DNA of 64,000 nucleotides from contig JABMCL010002254.1 in assembly GCA_018857735.1 (NCBI GenBank), forward strand, positions 1,212,001-1,276,000, written 5' to 3'. The DNA is from Alviniconcha marisindica (lineage: Eukaryota > Mollusca > Gastropoda > Provannidae). Positions 1 through 12,241 of the stretch are shown here, piece after piece. The notes under the pieces were generated by a model. It was not told the DNA's origin. It made no database searches and saw only the letters and a program-made list of their open reading frames with translations. The translations under genes and the position numbers were made by a program. Position 1 is the first letter of the stretch. Each line of letters opens with the position of its first letter.

Positions 1-408
1 AAGCACCCCCTCCAGGAGCGTTTCCTGCCGGACCATGGCAGCAGTAAATGATCCACAGGGTATGTGCAGCAAGGAAGCTTACCTTTGACCCACGCACATC
101 ACATTCTGAGTCTACCCCCAGAAGACAGGCACTAACATACATTAAAATTATTGTAACGTCTCTGTTTTATAACAGTTATTTTGTGTGCCATTTTACAAGT
201 ACTTGTTTTATATTAGTGTAATTTATTAAGTATGTATTATGCGACTGCTTGTATATGTTAGTCAATGTAAATGGTATATATTATGTACATGTATGTGAAC
301 AAACGTGTTGAGCTCACTCAGCGGGGAATAGTGCTATAGAAAATGTATGTATTATTATTATTTACATCCAGAGATGGGGCAGCATCTTGATAAAAACATT
401 GCTGCATT

Positions 409-551
409 TATGTATTTGTGGACATGCAGCACTATAGCAATAACTCAATCAACTGCCACCTTACACCCTCACATCTCACTTATGTATCTGTGGACATGCA
501 GCACTATAGCAACAACTCAATCAACTGCCACATTACACCCTCACATCTCAC
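409..551. repeat. 72-bp direct duplication abutting a splice donor
   Basis: Two copies (about 409-480 and 481-551) of a 72-bp unit. The right copy ends exactly at the minus-strand 5' splice site of the 552-625 exon, and the left copy repeats the intronic gtgaga start. The first 400 bases of the window are otherwise AT-rich intron with no gene that I can see. Confidence 0.8.
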
Positions 552-3500
552 CTGTGAATCCTGTCCACTGTCAGAATCCTGCTCACTGTCTTCCAGAGTG
601 ACGTCCCCTGTGTCCACACCAGTGTCTTTACAGAAGACAGGCAAGACATCATTTTATTTCCCCTCAAGTACGAAGTACAAGGAATACAGAGACACACCAA
701 CAAAAATAAATTTAATAAATCATATTTGCAAAGATCAAATCTGTACCTTGGTCCCCCAGAAAGTCTGTCAAAATCAGTGGGGGCATTATGACAATAAAAG
801 GATTTGAACTGTATGGCAAAAACGTTATCAGTATTTCTAGTATTTGCTAAAACAATTTAATTGGTCAGGCTTGACGTGTTTTGGTGCAATTAATACAGGC
901 AAAATATATCAAGTTTGAGTAGAACAGCTGTAAGCAAAAAATGTACATAACTATATGTATGCAAGATAAAATATGCACACAAAAAAGTAACCCTACAACC
1001 CCCATAAAATGCCTAATATTTACCAGATCTCGTCAATTTCTCTTCTCCTTCATCTGAATCAGAGTCTTTGAGCACTTCGGTCAGAATGTCATCAGCAGTC
1101 TGTCAACAAATGAAACACACCCTACAAAATAATACACATCTTTCATCAAACAAGGGGTTTTCTTTAAACTTTAAGGTCTGACAAACTCTGGGGGGCAAGC
1201 ATGTCAGCTACTTTGAATGGAGTACACATTTTAGTTCAGTTTGAACAGAAACAGTGTAGTTTGCACAAGGCAAAAACAACAACATTCCAGTTTAATTTAG
1301 ACAAGGCAAAGAACGCAGTAGAGTGGACTATAGTTCAGTTTGAATAAGGCAAAAAACACATTACAGTTCAATTAAACCTGACATGGCAAAGAACACGTTT
1401 CAGCTCGGTTTAGATGAGGTAAAGAACACAGTTCAGTTCCATTAGGGCAAGGCAAAGCACACATTTCAGTTCAAGTTAAGACTGTCAGTGAAACAACAAA
1501 TTTCTGTTCCCAGTGGACACCCAGTGCTGACTGTGAACGGGGACAGCAATGAGGCAGGGACAGGCAGAGCGCTGACTGTGAACGGGGACAGCAGAGATGG
1601 GGCCGAGGCAGGGGCAGGCAAAGCACACCCAGCGCTGAGTGTGAACGGGGACAGCAGTGATGGGGACAAGGTAAGAGCAGGCTGGAAGGCAACTGTACCA
1701 TTCTCTTGCTGCCTGTCCTCTTTCTGCCTTGACCTGGGGTTTCTTGCACTAAAGCCAGGGATCCCTGGGCTGAACAGAGCAAAAACAAACTTGTCAAATA
1801 ACACCAGCTGCAAAAAACACTTCAAATAACACCAGTTGCAAAAAACTGTTCAAATAACACCAGCTGCAAAAAAAACTTCAAATAACACCAGTTGCAAAAA
1901 AACTGTTCAAATAACCAGTTGCAAAAAACAACTTCTAACACCAGTTGCAAAACAAAAAAAAACTTCAAATAACACTAGTTGCAAAAAACAAAAAAAATGT
2001 TCAAATAACACCAGTTGCAAAAAACACTTCAAATAACACCAGATGCAAAAAACACTTCAAATAACACCAGCTGCAAAAAACACTGTTCAAATAACACCAG
2101 CTGGAGAAAAAAAACTTCAAATAACACTAGCTGTTGTCCGGCATGTATCAGTTGTCCAGCTGATACAAGTTAGATCTACCATGTATCAGTTGTCCAGCGG
2201 ATGCAAGTTAGATCTGACATGTTGTCCAGCTGATACAAGTTAGATGCAACATGCATCAGCTGTCTGCCATGTACCAGTTAGCAGGCTGATGAAAATTAGA
2301 TCCGACATGTATCCGTTGTCCAGCTGATGCAAGTTAGATCCGACATGTATCAGTTGTTAGCTGATACAAGTTAGATCCGACATGTATCAGTTGTCTGCCA
2401 TGTACCAGTTAGCAGGCTGATGCAAGTTAGATCCAACATGTATCAGTTGTTAGCTGATGCAAGTTAGATCCGACATGTATCAGTTGTCTGGCATGTGTCA
2501 GTTGTCCAGCTGATACAAGTTAGATCCAACATGTAGCTGTTGTCCAGCTGATGCAAGTTAGATCTGACATGTATTGGTTGTCCGGCTGATGCAAGTTAGA
2601 TCCAACATATATCAGTTGTCCAGCTGATGCAAGTTAGATCCGACATGTATCAGTTCACAGGCTGATGCAAGTTAGATCCGACATATATCAGTTGTCCAAC
2701 TGATGCAAGTTAGATCCGACATGTATCAGTTCACAGGCTGATGCAAGTTAGATCCGACATATATCAGTTGTCCAACTGATGCAAGTTAGATCTGACATGT
2801 ATCAGTTGTCCAGCTGATGCAAGTTAGATCCAACATGTATCAGTTGTCTGGCATGTGTCAGTTGTCCAGCTGATGCAAGTTAGATCCGACATGTATCAGT
2901 TGTCCAGCTGATGCAAGTTAGATCCGACATGTATCAGTTCACAGGCTGATGCAAGTTAGATCCAACATATATCAGTTGTCCAGCTGATGCAAGTTAGATC
3001 CGACATGTATCAGTTGTCCAACTGATGCAAGTTAGATCCAACATGTATCAGTTGTCCAGCTGATGCAAGTTAGATCCAACATATATCAGTTGTCCAGCTG
3101 ATGCAAGTTAGATCCGACATGTATCAGTTCACAGGCTGATGCAAGTTAGATCCGACATATATCAGTTGTCCAACTGATGCAAGTTAGATCCGACATGTAT
3201 CAGTTCACAGGCTGATGCAAGTTAGATCCGACATATATCAGTTGTCCAACTGATGCAAGTTAGATCTGACATGTATCAGTTGTCCAGCTGATGCAAGTTA
3301 GATCCAACATGTATCAGTTGTCTGGCATGTGTCAGTTGTCCAGCTGATGCAAGTTAGATCCGACATGTATCAGTTGTCCAGCTGATGCAAGTTAGATCCA
3401 CATGTATCAGTTGTCCAGCTGATGCAAGTTAGATCCAACATGTATCAGTTGTCCAGCTGATGCAAGTTAGATCCAACATATATCAGTTGTCCAGCTGATG

Positions 3501-6500
3501 CAAGTTAGATCCGACATGTATCAGTTCACAGCTGATGCAAGTTAGATCGACATATCGTTGTCCAGCTGATGCAAGTTAGATCCGACATGTATCAGTTGTC
3601 TGCATGTTCAGTTGTCCAGCTGATGACAAGTTAGATCGACATGTATCAGTTGTCCAGCTGATGCAAGTTAGATCCGACATGTATCAGTTGTCCAACTGAT
3701 GCAAGTTAGATCCAACATGTATCAGTTGTCCAGCTGATGCAAGTTAGATCCGACATGTAGCTGTTGTCCAGCTGATGCAAGTTAGATCCAACATATATCA
3801 GTTGTCCAGCTGATGCAAGTTAGATCCGACATGTATCAGTTCACAGGCTGATACAAGTTAGATCTGACATATCAGTTGTCCAACTGATGCAAGTTAGATC
3901 CAACATGTATCAGTTGTCCATCTGATCTGACATGTATCAGTTGTCCGGCTGATACAAGTTAGATCGGACATGTATCAGCTGTCCATCTGATGCAAGTTAG
4001 ATCCGACCTGTATCAGTTGTCCAGCTGATGCAAGTTAGATCCGACCTGTATCAGTTGTCCGGCATCTGTATCAGTTGTCCAGCTGAGGTAACACAAGTTA
4101 GAACTGAGACTGTTTTAGCTGTCTGGCTGGTGCAAGATATATCTGGTATGTATCAGCTGTCTGGCAGAACAAGTTAGATCCAGTATCAGCTGTCCAGCTG
4201 GCACAAGTTAGATCCGGTATGTATCAGCTGTCTGGCAGAACAGGTTAGATCCGGTATGTGTCAGCTGTCCAGCTGGCACAAGTTAGATCCAGTGGGTATC
4301 AAACCACAGCTGAGTTGCAGAAGGGACAAAGGGCATTATGCAATGCAGAATACTTCTGCACAGCTGCTGTTTCATACTAAACTTGACCCTTTAAAACTGC
4401 CCAGGGACCCTCCAAAAGTTGTAGCAGGGACTGAGGGAGTCCCAGGGTCCTCCTTAAATGCTGGGATCTGACACACTAAGTTGGGATCTAATGCATTCAG
4501 CCAGGATCAGACACAGCACTAAGCTGGGATCTGACACAGCACTAAGCTGGGATATGAGGCTTGGTATCTGACACACTAAGCTGGAATCTGACACGTCACT
4601 AAACTGGGATCTGACACACTAAGCTGGGATGTGACATGTCACTAAAATGGGACCTGAAACACTAAGCTTTGATCTGACATACTATGCTAGGATCTGAGGC
4701 TTGGGATCTGACACACTGATTTCTGATCCATGTGCCATGAATTGATTCAGATGCACAAAAACTCAGCAGTTACACATCACAATATTAGTCAGTTGCATGG
4801 CCATGTCAGCCCCAGTTCTTTCGTCTTCTGTCTCTCTTACTGTGAGTGTGTGTGAACCTAAAATTCTGAGTCAAAGCCAGTTGTCTCCCCCAACCCTCCA
4901 CTCACAACCAGGCAAGGGGCCATCTCCTAATGCTTCTTCTTCGCTGTCTTCCAGCTTAGCCATCGTGCCTTCATCTGCATCCGCATCGCTCTCATCCTCA
5001 TCATCAATTATCATCTGAAAGTAAAACAGCCCACAGCCACATTTTCAGAAAAGTATCAGTGTAGCAATTTTTCATCCTCAGATTACACATATTGTTACAT
5101 GCTTTAGTTACTAGAGTTAGAAACCCATTCTGTATAACTATATCAGTTTATGATCTTGTCAATATATAAATTTATAATAATTACATAGCTATCATCATCA
5201 TACAGTTTGAAAATTTCATTGGTTCAGAATGAGAATGTTCCAGGAGAATACATTTTTCATTTTGACACTTCTCACAACACTGTGACTTTCAAAAAGGTCA
5301 TGGTATTAAAACTGGTATGAAGTAGCAGCAGGCAAAGCTTACATGTGGTTACCATCATGCATAGTTTGATTTACAGATCTCTCTTGCAGTTTAATTACAA
5401 CCAAGCAATCTCTAACAGTATATTTTGCCAAAGATGGCTGGACTGATACCACAGTACTAATTACTAGTCTATTATCATGAAGTACTTGTTGAGTACTTCA
5501 TCTCAAGGCAAGTCCTAAGCACTTCACAACGGCAACTATGGCACTGTTCTCTTCTTGCGAACAGACCCACTGCGCTCTCAGCCTCTAGTCATGTGACTGA
5601 ACAAGTGACTGTTGCTTTACACAGAACGTTTCTGAATATCCATCGAAGTAGTTACAACGCTGTTTGTTACACGGCTGGTGCCACGTGAAACTGCTTCTGT
5701 CTCAATGCACAGGCCATGTACGCCATGTAACCATGCACCAATTTACAAATTACAGTGAAACTTTATCTGAATTGAAGCCACACAGTTAAGTAGGGCACAT
5801 GTGTGTTTGGCTGTAAGTGTAACCTGCCACATGCACTTTGGGGTGGAACAGGTACCGAAATAAGAGTCAGCACAAAAGGTTGACTCAATTTACTGCAACC
5901 TTTCTGATCATTAGACACTACAGTCATACAGACTTGTGAACACAACTTTCTTGTGTTCTGAGTTGATAAATTAAACAATTTCGCAGTGTCACAATAACAT
6001 TAACAAATCATCAAAACAAATTTATTTAAAAAAATATATATATATATGTCATTCCGTGTATGTGTCTGTAAAATGGGCAGATTACAAATTGACTATCAGT
6101 ACCACTTTATTGCTATTATTTTACATTACAATGAATGTGTTTTTAATAATAATAATATTAATAATAATGGAAATTTGTAAAGCGCCTACCCTGCGGCTCA
6201 AAGCGCTGAACAAGCACACACACATAATGTACATCGAGATGGAAAATGTTATCAAAAAAAAAAAGGAATCGACAAGGGTTCAAGCATAACTAATTCAGTA
6301 GTAACTGAAAGATGCACACACACACAACACAGAACAGACTGATAGGAGTGAAGGACAATGTGGCTTAACTGAAATATTCTGAGAAGAGAAATGTCTTGAG
6401 TTGGCTTTTGAAGAAGAAGAGTAGCCAAGTGCCTGATGTCTTGGGGGAGATTGTTCCAGATGTGGGGGCCCCCCAAAAAAATTCTCCAAAAAGTACTTTG

Positions 6501-7644
6501 TAATTTGGATGTTTATTTATTTTTTCATGAGTTTCTTCTAGCCCAATATACAACTTGAACTTAACATTATAATACTGTAAGTATAACATTTTTCAAATGT
6601 ACCTTTCTTGTGCGCTTCCTTGTTATTTGTATGCCTTCTTCCTCAGATTCACTCTCTGCTGTCACACCTGTACAAACAATTTAACAAGTGTTACCAATAC
6701 AACAAGGGTTACAAACATGTGTACAACCAAACATTGACACTACACTGTACACACACTGACAGTAATTTTTAAGAATCCTGCACTTACCTGGTTGAACTTG
6801 AAATTTTGCCTCTCATGCCTACTGCAGAAGCGGTGCAGGCCCAACAGGTAATTCTAACAACACTACTTTCCCTATCCTCCAGCCTAGGACCAACCCTCTA
6901 TTGCAATCTGAATAAAAAAATTTTTCACCGGTGCCTGGTTAGATCTCGGCCTTCCATTGCGGTACTGGCAGATTCCTGACTGGTTTGTTTACCTTCTTGA
7001 GCAGGTGGCCTAATATCAACTGGCTCAGAGCAAGTGTAAGGAACTGGTTCAAGACTATCATTTTTTGTATTTGCAGTATATATCTACTTGTAATGTTTAT
7101 CATACATGTGTGCTAAAATCAGAGTTTGGTCATGTTTACAGTTTAGTAACTGACAACTTTGGTTTATTTACTGAAATTGCTGTATGTAAATTCTTGCATG
7201 GTTGGCGGTCATATGGCCTGAAACCTTTTTTAATTTTGTCCATTGTATGTGTTTATACATTTTTCTGCAGCTTTTTGTACGGTGCAACAAAAAACAACCA
7301 ATGATCTATTTCCATTCTAAATTGAAGAAGGTAAAGTTCTTACTACGAAAAGAATTCTACTTACCAGCAGTAGCACTGAGTCTAATAAAGTAATATAGTT
7401 ATAAATAATATTAGTAATAATGTATACTTAAAAAATACTACTGGGAGTACTGCTAGTGCTACCCTGTCACCTTTACTTTCAAATTCATCCACTGATCCAG
7501 TTCATTATCTCGGTGTAGGTTATGATTTACAGTAATTATACACAAACCTTTTTCATTTTCTGACAGTGACACAGCTTCAGGCTCCATCTCCAAGTCTTTA
7601 TCAACATCGGATCCAGACATCTCATCATCCCTTTTGTTCGTCAT
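552..7644 (-). CDS. Acidic Ser/Asp/Glu-rich nuclear-type protein, N-terminal exons (claspin-like?), partial
   Basis: Six minus-strand exons join with consistent phases: 7548-7644 (ATG directly after the acceptor; starts MTNKRDDEMSGSDVD), 6603-6667, 4906-5014, 1699-1733 (35 bp, least certain), 1024-1099 and 552-625. They give 152 codons, open to the left edge where the gene continues. The peptide alternates basic patches (ITRKRTRK, QGRKRTGSKR) with acidic Ser-rich stretches (ESESEEE, DDEDESDADADE, KDSDSDEGEE, EDSEQDSDSGQ), typical of CK2-phosphorylated nuclear proteins. The order acidic run, basic run, short hydrophobic step, acidic run resembles the N-terminus of claspin, but composition alone cannot prove this; other acidic chromatin proteins fit. 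A 5' noncoding exon probably lies near 8.0-8.2 kb. Introns hold minisatellites and a LINE relic. Gene existence is fairly sure; identity is not. Confidence 0.58.
1270..1480. repeat. Degenerate ~35-40-bp repeats
   Basis: Loose tandem repeats around the motif cagttcagtt-tag-aaggcaaagaacaca, in the intron between the 1024-1099 and 1699-1733 exons of the acidic gene. Confidence 0.5.
1512..1675. repeat. Three-copy repeat around gtgaacggggacagca
   Basis: Three copies of a 50-75-bp unit sharing gctga(c/g)tgtgaacggggacagca followed by variable Gly/Ala-type sequence. Its open frames on both strands are by-products of the repeat. Confidence 0.6.
1797..2130. repeat. A-rich ~27-bp minisatellite
   Basis: About twelve copies of a unit of the form caaataacaccagttgcaaaaaa with variable A-run length, passing directly into the 38-bp array on its right. 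Confidence 0.85.
2128..4285. repeat. 38-bp minisatellite array (~2.1 kb)
   Basis: More than 50 copies of a 38-bp unit containing tgatgcaagttagatcc and gacatgtatcagttgtcc. Variants replace gttgtccagctg by gttcacaggctg or insert an extra gttgtctggcatgtgtca. A block near 2641-2925 recurs almost unchanged 474 bp downstream (3115-3398), so a higher-order repeat exists. Right-hand units (from about 4090) are diverged, as usual at array edges. Lies in an intron of the acidic gene. Confidence 0.95.
4470..4725. repeat. Short ~20-bp repeats (gatctgacacactaagctgg)
   Basis: About ten degenerate copies of a 19-25-bp unit, in the same intron as the 38-bp array. Confidence 0.75.
5015..6134. other. Intron without recognisable content
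   Basis: AT-rich intron between the 4906-5014 and 6603-6667 exons. A short (TA)n run lies near 6030-6047. I see no gene or mobile element in it. Confidence 0.5.
6135..6480 (-). mobile_element. LINE 3' end relic (minus strand)
   Basis: On the minus strand 6476-6380 reads GGPHIWNNLPQDIRHL, the conserved end of ORF2 of many animal non-LTR retrotransposons (WNSLP-x-IR...FK-x-LKT). It is followed by a 3' tail with agcgctttgagccgcagggt, ggcgctttacaaatttcc and a (TTA)n terminus at about 6150-6170. Truncated and frameshifted. Lies in an intron of the acidic gene. Confidence 0.75.
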
Positions 7645-9496
7645 CTGAAACAGTAAACAAACAGGAGGCTTGGAGCTGGATTGGAACTGAACCACCAACC
7701 TTCTACTAGTACTACTGTACTAATAAAGTTCTACTAGTACTACGACTACAGTACTAGATCATCTTCCAAAAAACGACAACCAGTTGACCCATCTGCCAGT
7801 GCCATAAAATGAATAAGGTCTGGCGAGAAAGGGGGCAATGGGTTTGCCTTTGAGCATTGTTTATACTATTATAGCTCTTTATAGCACTGTGGCACAAACG
7901 CGTCTGGAGTGCATGGTGTCGCTGTGTCATGGCAGTCGAGCCCTTGGGCTGGGCTGACTGGGAATGGGAAGAAAAATTGGTGCGGCACTGGATTTGAGAG
8001 AGATGTCTGGCGTGTCCTCTTCTTGGTCTGGAAGAAGCGGTACGTAGCTTATAGATCTTCGTCTACTGAGTGACCAACTTCATCTTTCTGAAGACTATCT
8101 GAGATTCAGTTAAAACACTTAAAAAGTTAAATAACAACACCGTTAACGAACAAAGTACATTAACATCCGGCGTCGACGTCACGGCGGGGGAACCTACATG
8201 CAGGTGTTGCGCGGCTGTCAGTCTCGAAGGCCGATTTCAGACCATTCACAAAGCAAACAAACCTTTTTATCGCATGTTTCGTCATAAAAGTCTGTTCTCG
8301 GTAGCCACGGTTTGCAGTCTGATCCCGCAGATCGTTAAAAATGGACCTAGACTATTGTTTTGATACGATCATACGGTGGAAAATTGTACTGTCAAAGCTA
8401 TGTTTGCGTTTTCCCGCTAACCAGAAATTCAGGGGAGGTTATTCTAATAAAAGATTGGTTCCACGTCTCGGCCCAGGACTGGTGTCAGCGAAGACTCAAT
8501 CATGGACTTATTACGTAATGGTGTAAGTCCTTGCTGTCGGTGATCACTACATTTTATTATTTTTTGTGTCGAAAAAAGCTGTTGGTTTGCGTTTTAAATT
8601 GCATTGCGAACTTTGAGCAATCAACAGTGTTAATTTGTAACTGTTCAAGACGTGAGGTTGTGTGTGTGTGTTTTTCTTCTTTTTTTTTTCTTTTTTTCTT
8701 CTTTTTTTCACACGTTTTTGGCCGGTGGATTTAAATCGCATCGTGATTCTGAACACGCTGCCCACAATGTCGTTTTCTATTCCTTCATCAGCTTTTAGTT
8801 TAGTGAGTTTATTTTAATCTTTGGGTGTAGTTAGTTGGTTTGGTTTGGTTGTGTGTGTGTGTTTGCGTGTGCATCAGTGCGGCATGCGTGCCACATGTGT
8901 CAGTGCGTGCGTACATACGTGTGTGTGTGTGTAGGGGGGGGGGGGGGGGGGGGGGGGGAGGGGGGGGGGGGGAGGCAAGGCCCCTCCCATCTCCTTCCCC
9001 TGCAATTATCTCAGTGGAAAAACTGAATCATGCAGATACCTATCATATGCTTTACTCTCTTTTAGTTACCAAAAGCCAGCATTATAGATGGTTGAAGACA
9101 TAATAATTTATACTGTGTGCTTGTCAGTAAAGTGGTTGCTCCAACTTTCGTTTTGTTTGCATTCATTCTGTTGTGCCCTGTTTGTAGTGTGAACAGGATG
9201 TCCCTGGCCCCAGGTCCATTCTCCCTCAAGTCATTTCACTTTTCAGATTCAGATTCTTTATTCACCAAGTTTAAGAGCAAGGACAATGTCACTGTCAGTC
9301 TTGAACAAGTGCAGTAAACATACAAACATAAGCAAATGACAACATTTACATATTATATATGTCAGCTACCATAATTAAAGATCAGATCCAAACATATAAA
9401 AGGTTAAAAGGAGCACCAATATAATACAAACTTGCAAATGTTTGGGGTAAGCCCCTTGTTCAAGCAACAAAACGACATTTAAAAATGAAAATGTAC
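7645..9496. other. 5' region of the acidic gene and intergenic DNA
   Basis: Holds the likely promoter/5' noncoding exon of the acidic gene around 8.0-8.35 kb, a locally GC-rich stretch with a gacgtcac motif at about 8168-8175. Further right come T-rich and GT-rich tracts (8650-8930), a poly-G run (8934-8972) and, from about 9240, a sequence with cagattctttattcaccaa that looks like the reversed 3' end of a retroelement. No convincing coding exon is seen. Confidence 0.4.
8934..8972. repeat. Poly-G tract
   Basis: About 38 bases almost entirely G with two A interruptions, preceded by (GT)n. It could form a G-quadruplex; its length is probably unreliable in the assembly. Confidence 0.85.
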
Positions 9497-9990
9497 TTAT
9501 AATAATGTACATTTATCATGTGCTCATCAACGCCCTGAGCACTCACATGATACATATTAACCTAAATATGGATTCTATACACATGTAGAGCACAGTCCCA
9601 CCAAAATAATTTACATAAAGTATTATATGGAAAAACAAACACATGCACTACACACCACACACACACACACGACTGTAGCAGAAACTGGGTATTGATATTA
9701 GTTGGGATGGAAATACTGTGAGAAGGGAAGAGGTTTTCAGTTTGGCTTTAAAAGATGAAAAGGTTGAGCAGTGTCTAAGCAGACTAAGGTCTTGTGGGAG
9801 TGAATTCCAGATGTGGGGTCCAAAGCAAGAGAAGTAAAATGTGGGGTCCGAAGCAAAAGAAGGTGCAGAAGCCATGAGTCTTGCGTTTGTATTGTTGGAT
9901 TTTCAGCATGCTGGTGTCGGAAGAAGATCGTAGTGTATGAGACGGAGTGCAGACATGCAGCAGTTCAGAGAGGTAAGCAGTACCAGAACC
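9497..9990 (-). mobile_element. LINE ORF2 C-terminal relic (minus strand)
   Basis: Minus-strand translation gives YLSELLHVCTPSHTLRSSSD, then KRKTHG, then FGPHIWNSLPQDLSLLR and FKAKLKTSSLL. This is the standard end of animal CR1/Jockey-type reverse transcriptases. A frameshift separates the blocks, and part of the WNSLP segment is duplicated (atgtggggtccaaagcaa-type repeat at 9812-9860). The 3' tail runs to about 9497. A dead copy. Confidence 0.85.
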
Positions 9991-10019
9991 ATTTATAGCA
10001 CTGAAACACATACAGCTTT

Positions 10020-10262
10020 ACATACAACACATTATCCGGCTTCAGTTGTGGTGTGTTCAATGCCTCCAATTTATCTGGTTTCAGTTGGGGTATGTTCAAT
10101 GCCTCGGAATTATCTGGTTTCATTTGGGGTATTTTAAGTGCCTTGGAATTATCCAGTTTCAGTTGGGATATGTTCAGTGCCTTGGAATTACCTGGTTTAA
10201 GTTGTGGTATATTCAGTGCCTCAAGGGTTTGGAAGAATCCTGAATCTTCCACACACTCAAGG
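10020..10262. repeat. 39-bp minisatellite, 6 copies
   Basis: Unit of 39 bp with ggaattatctggtttcagtt and ggggtatgttcaatgcct. Because 39 is a multiple of three, open frames run through it on both strands; these are not genes. Confidence 0.9.
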
Positions 10263-11114
10263 CATTGAACACGCCACAACTGAAAGCAGACAAGTACATT
10301 TTCATTTTTCACTGTTTAACTGTTCTTTTGTCACTTGAAAAAGGGGCCTATCCTGCAAATTCACATATTTTGTACTGCCACATTAAATTGGTGTTCCTTT
10401 CAACTTTCATGTCTTTGGATCTTGTTTTAGAACCCTTGTTTCAGATTTCTTTTTGTAAACATAAGTATACCCCCATCCACAACAAAACATACACCAGCGC
10501 ACATACTCACACACTTATACACAATGCTAAAATTATCAGATGTAGTCATATGTCAAAAACAAAGAGAACAAAATTTTAATCAGACAATGCAAAACATGTA
10601 CAATTTTTCCGAGTAAACCACCTTTTCAAGCAAGGAACAAGCAGATAATAATTAATATCCAAACAAACAACAAGATGAATGAAATCTGATCTACTTTAGT
10701 ACTTATCTTTCAGTTGGAAATGAAGCTAACTTCTTGGTGCCAAAATAAATGTATGATTTGAAGTACACAAATGCTACATCATGGCTGACATTGTAGGGGA
10801 ACCCAGCCAAGCCACAAGCTGACGCGAAAACTTAGAGAATGGGCAAAGAGTTTTACTTGCATGCTTCATTTAGTGCTTCTATCAATATCTATGCAATAGA
10901 AGTAAAAAAAATTACATCAAATTTGAGGTCCTAAGGTCACAGTTATGGTGGGTTGCAGCCATGTTGGGTCACTTTTCACCAATGAACAGAAGTCAGGTTG
11001 ACTTGTTATGTACTGGATTCTTTTGCCACAGGTCAAATTTGTTTATCAGGTCACCAATTCAGACTATCGGGCACAAAATGGTAGTAGTCAGTGAAGTTAC
11101 ACTCGTGTTTTTCC
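10263..11114. other. Intergenic DNA without recognisable content
   Basis: AT-rich sequence between two minisatellites. Short open frames carry no recognisable domain. Confidence 0.4.
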
Positions 11115-11868
11115 AACTTTCAAACACCAACTGCTGTGTGTGTGTTTTTATCCCAAACTGCTGTGTGTATATTTTTATTCCAAACTGCTGTGTGTATGTT
11201 TTTATTTCAAACTGCTGTGTGTATATTTTTATTTCAAACTGCTGTATATTTTTATTCCAAACTGCTGTAGATATATTTTTATTCCAAACTGCTGTATGTT
11301 TTCATTCCAAACTGCTGTACACGTGTATGTTTTCATTCCAAACTGCTGTGTGTATGTTTTTATTCCAAACCGCTGTGTGTATGTTTTTATTCCAAACTGT
11401 TGTACGTTTTCATTCCAAACTGCTGTGTGTATGTTTTCATTCCAAACTGCTGGATGTTTTCATTCCAAACTGCTGTGTGTATGTTTTCACTCCAAACTGC
11501 TGTGTGTATGTTTTCACTCCAAACTGCTGTGTGTATGTTTTTATTCCAAACTGCTGTGAGCCTGTGTGTATGTTTTCATTCCAAACTGTTGTGTGTATGT
11601 TTTCACTCCAAACTGCTGTGTGTATGTTTTCACTCCAAACTGCTGTGTGTATGTTTTTATTCCCAACTGCTGTGAGCCTGTGTGTATGTTTTTATTCCCA
11701 ACTGCTGTGAGCCTGTGTGTATGTTTTTATTCCCAACTGCTGTGAGCCTGTGTGTGTTTTTATTCCCAACTGCTGTGAGCCTGTGTGTATGTTTTTATTC
11801 CCAACTGCTGTGAGCCTGTGTGTATGTTTTTATTCCCAACTGCTGTGAGCCAGTGTGTATGTTTTCAT
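11115..11868. repeat. 27-bp minisatellite array
   Basis: About 27 units of the type tgtgtgtatgtttttattcc-aaactgc. Units on the right gain gagcctg, giving 36-bp units. A 249-residue open frame on the plus strand is only the in-frame reading of this array (Cys/Phe/Val-rich), not a protein gene. Confidence 0.93.
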
Positions 11869-12241
11869 TCCATTCCTATCAACAGGACCAGTGACCTTTC
11901 TTGGGATCAGTTCCCCTGTAACAGTCTGGGCCCCAACAGATCCATGATGCAGGGCTGTGTTAGATCAAGGTCAGGGCATAGATACTACACACCACTGATA
12001 AATGTATATATATATATATATGTGTTAGATCAGGGTAAAGGTATTGTCTATACCATACATCACTGACATAGTACATAAAATATGTATACTGCAAAAGCGT
12101 GGTTCATCACAGACCCATGATGTAGTTCAAAGAAAAGCACCAGGATGGTAAACTCATTCATGTCCTTGTGTGCACTCCAAGTGGACTCAGCGACAACACC
12201 AAAAGCTGGACTGGCTGATAGATCCTTATTTCTTGGTTGCT

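Noticed and set aside
2128..4285. CRISPR-like array (regular 38-bp period)
   Set aside because: There are no unique spacers; the whole period is repeated. It is a eukaryotic minisatellite in an intron.
8341..8526. 61-residue plus frame starting MDLDYCFDTIIRWK near the acidic gene's 5' end
   Set aside because: Short, with no recognisable motif and no following exon that I could link. It may be 5' flanking sequence.
11115..11868. 249-residue plus-strand open frame and similar long frames over arrays (17.6, 23.8-24.6, 24.6-25.4, 37.0-37.6, 53.7-54.6, 57.7, 60.4-60.9 kb)
   Set aside because: All lie within tandem arrays whose unit length is a multiple of three or stop-free. Several frames and both strands are open together, and there is no start context or domain.
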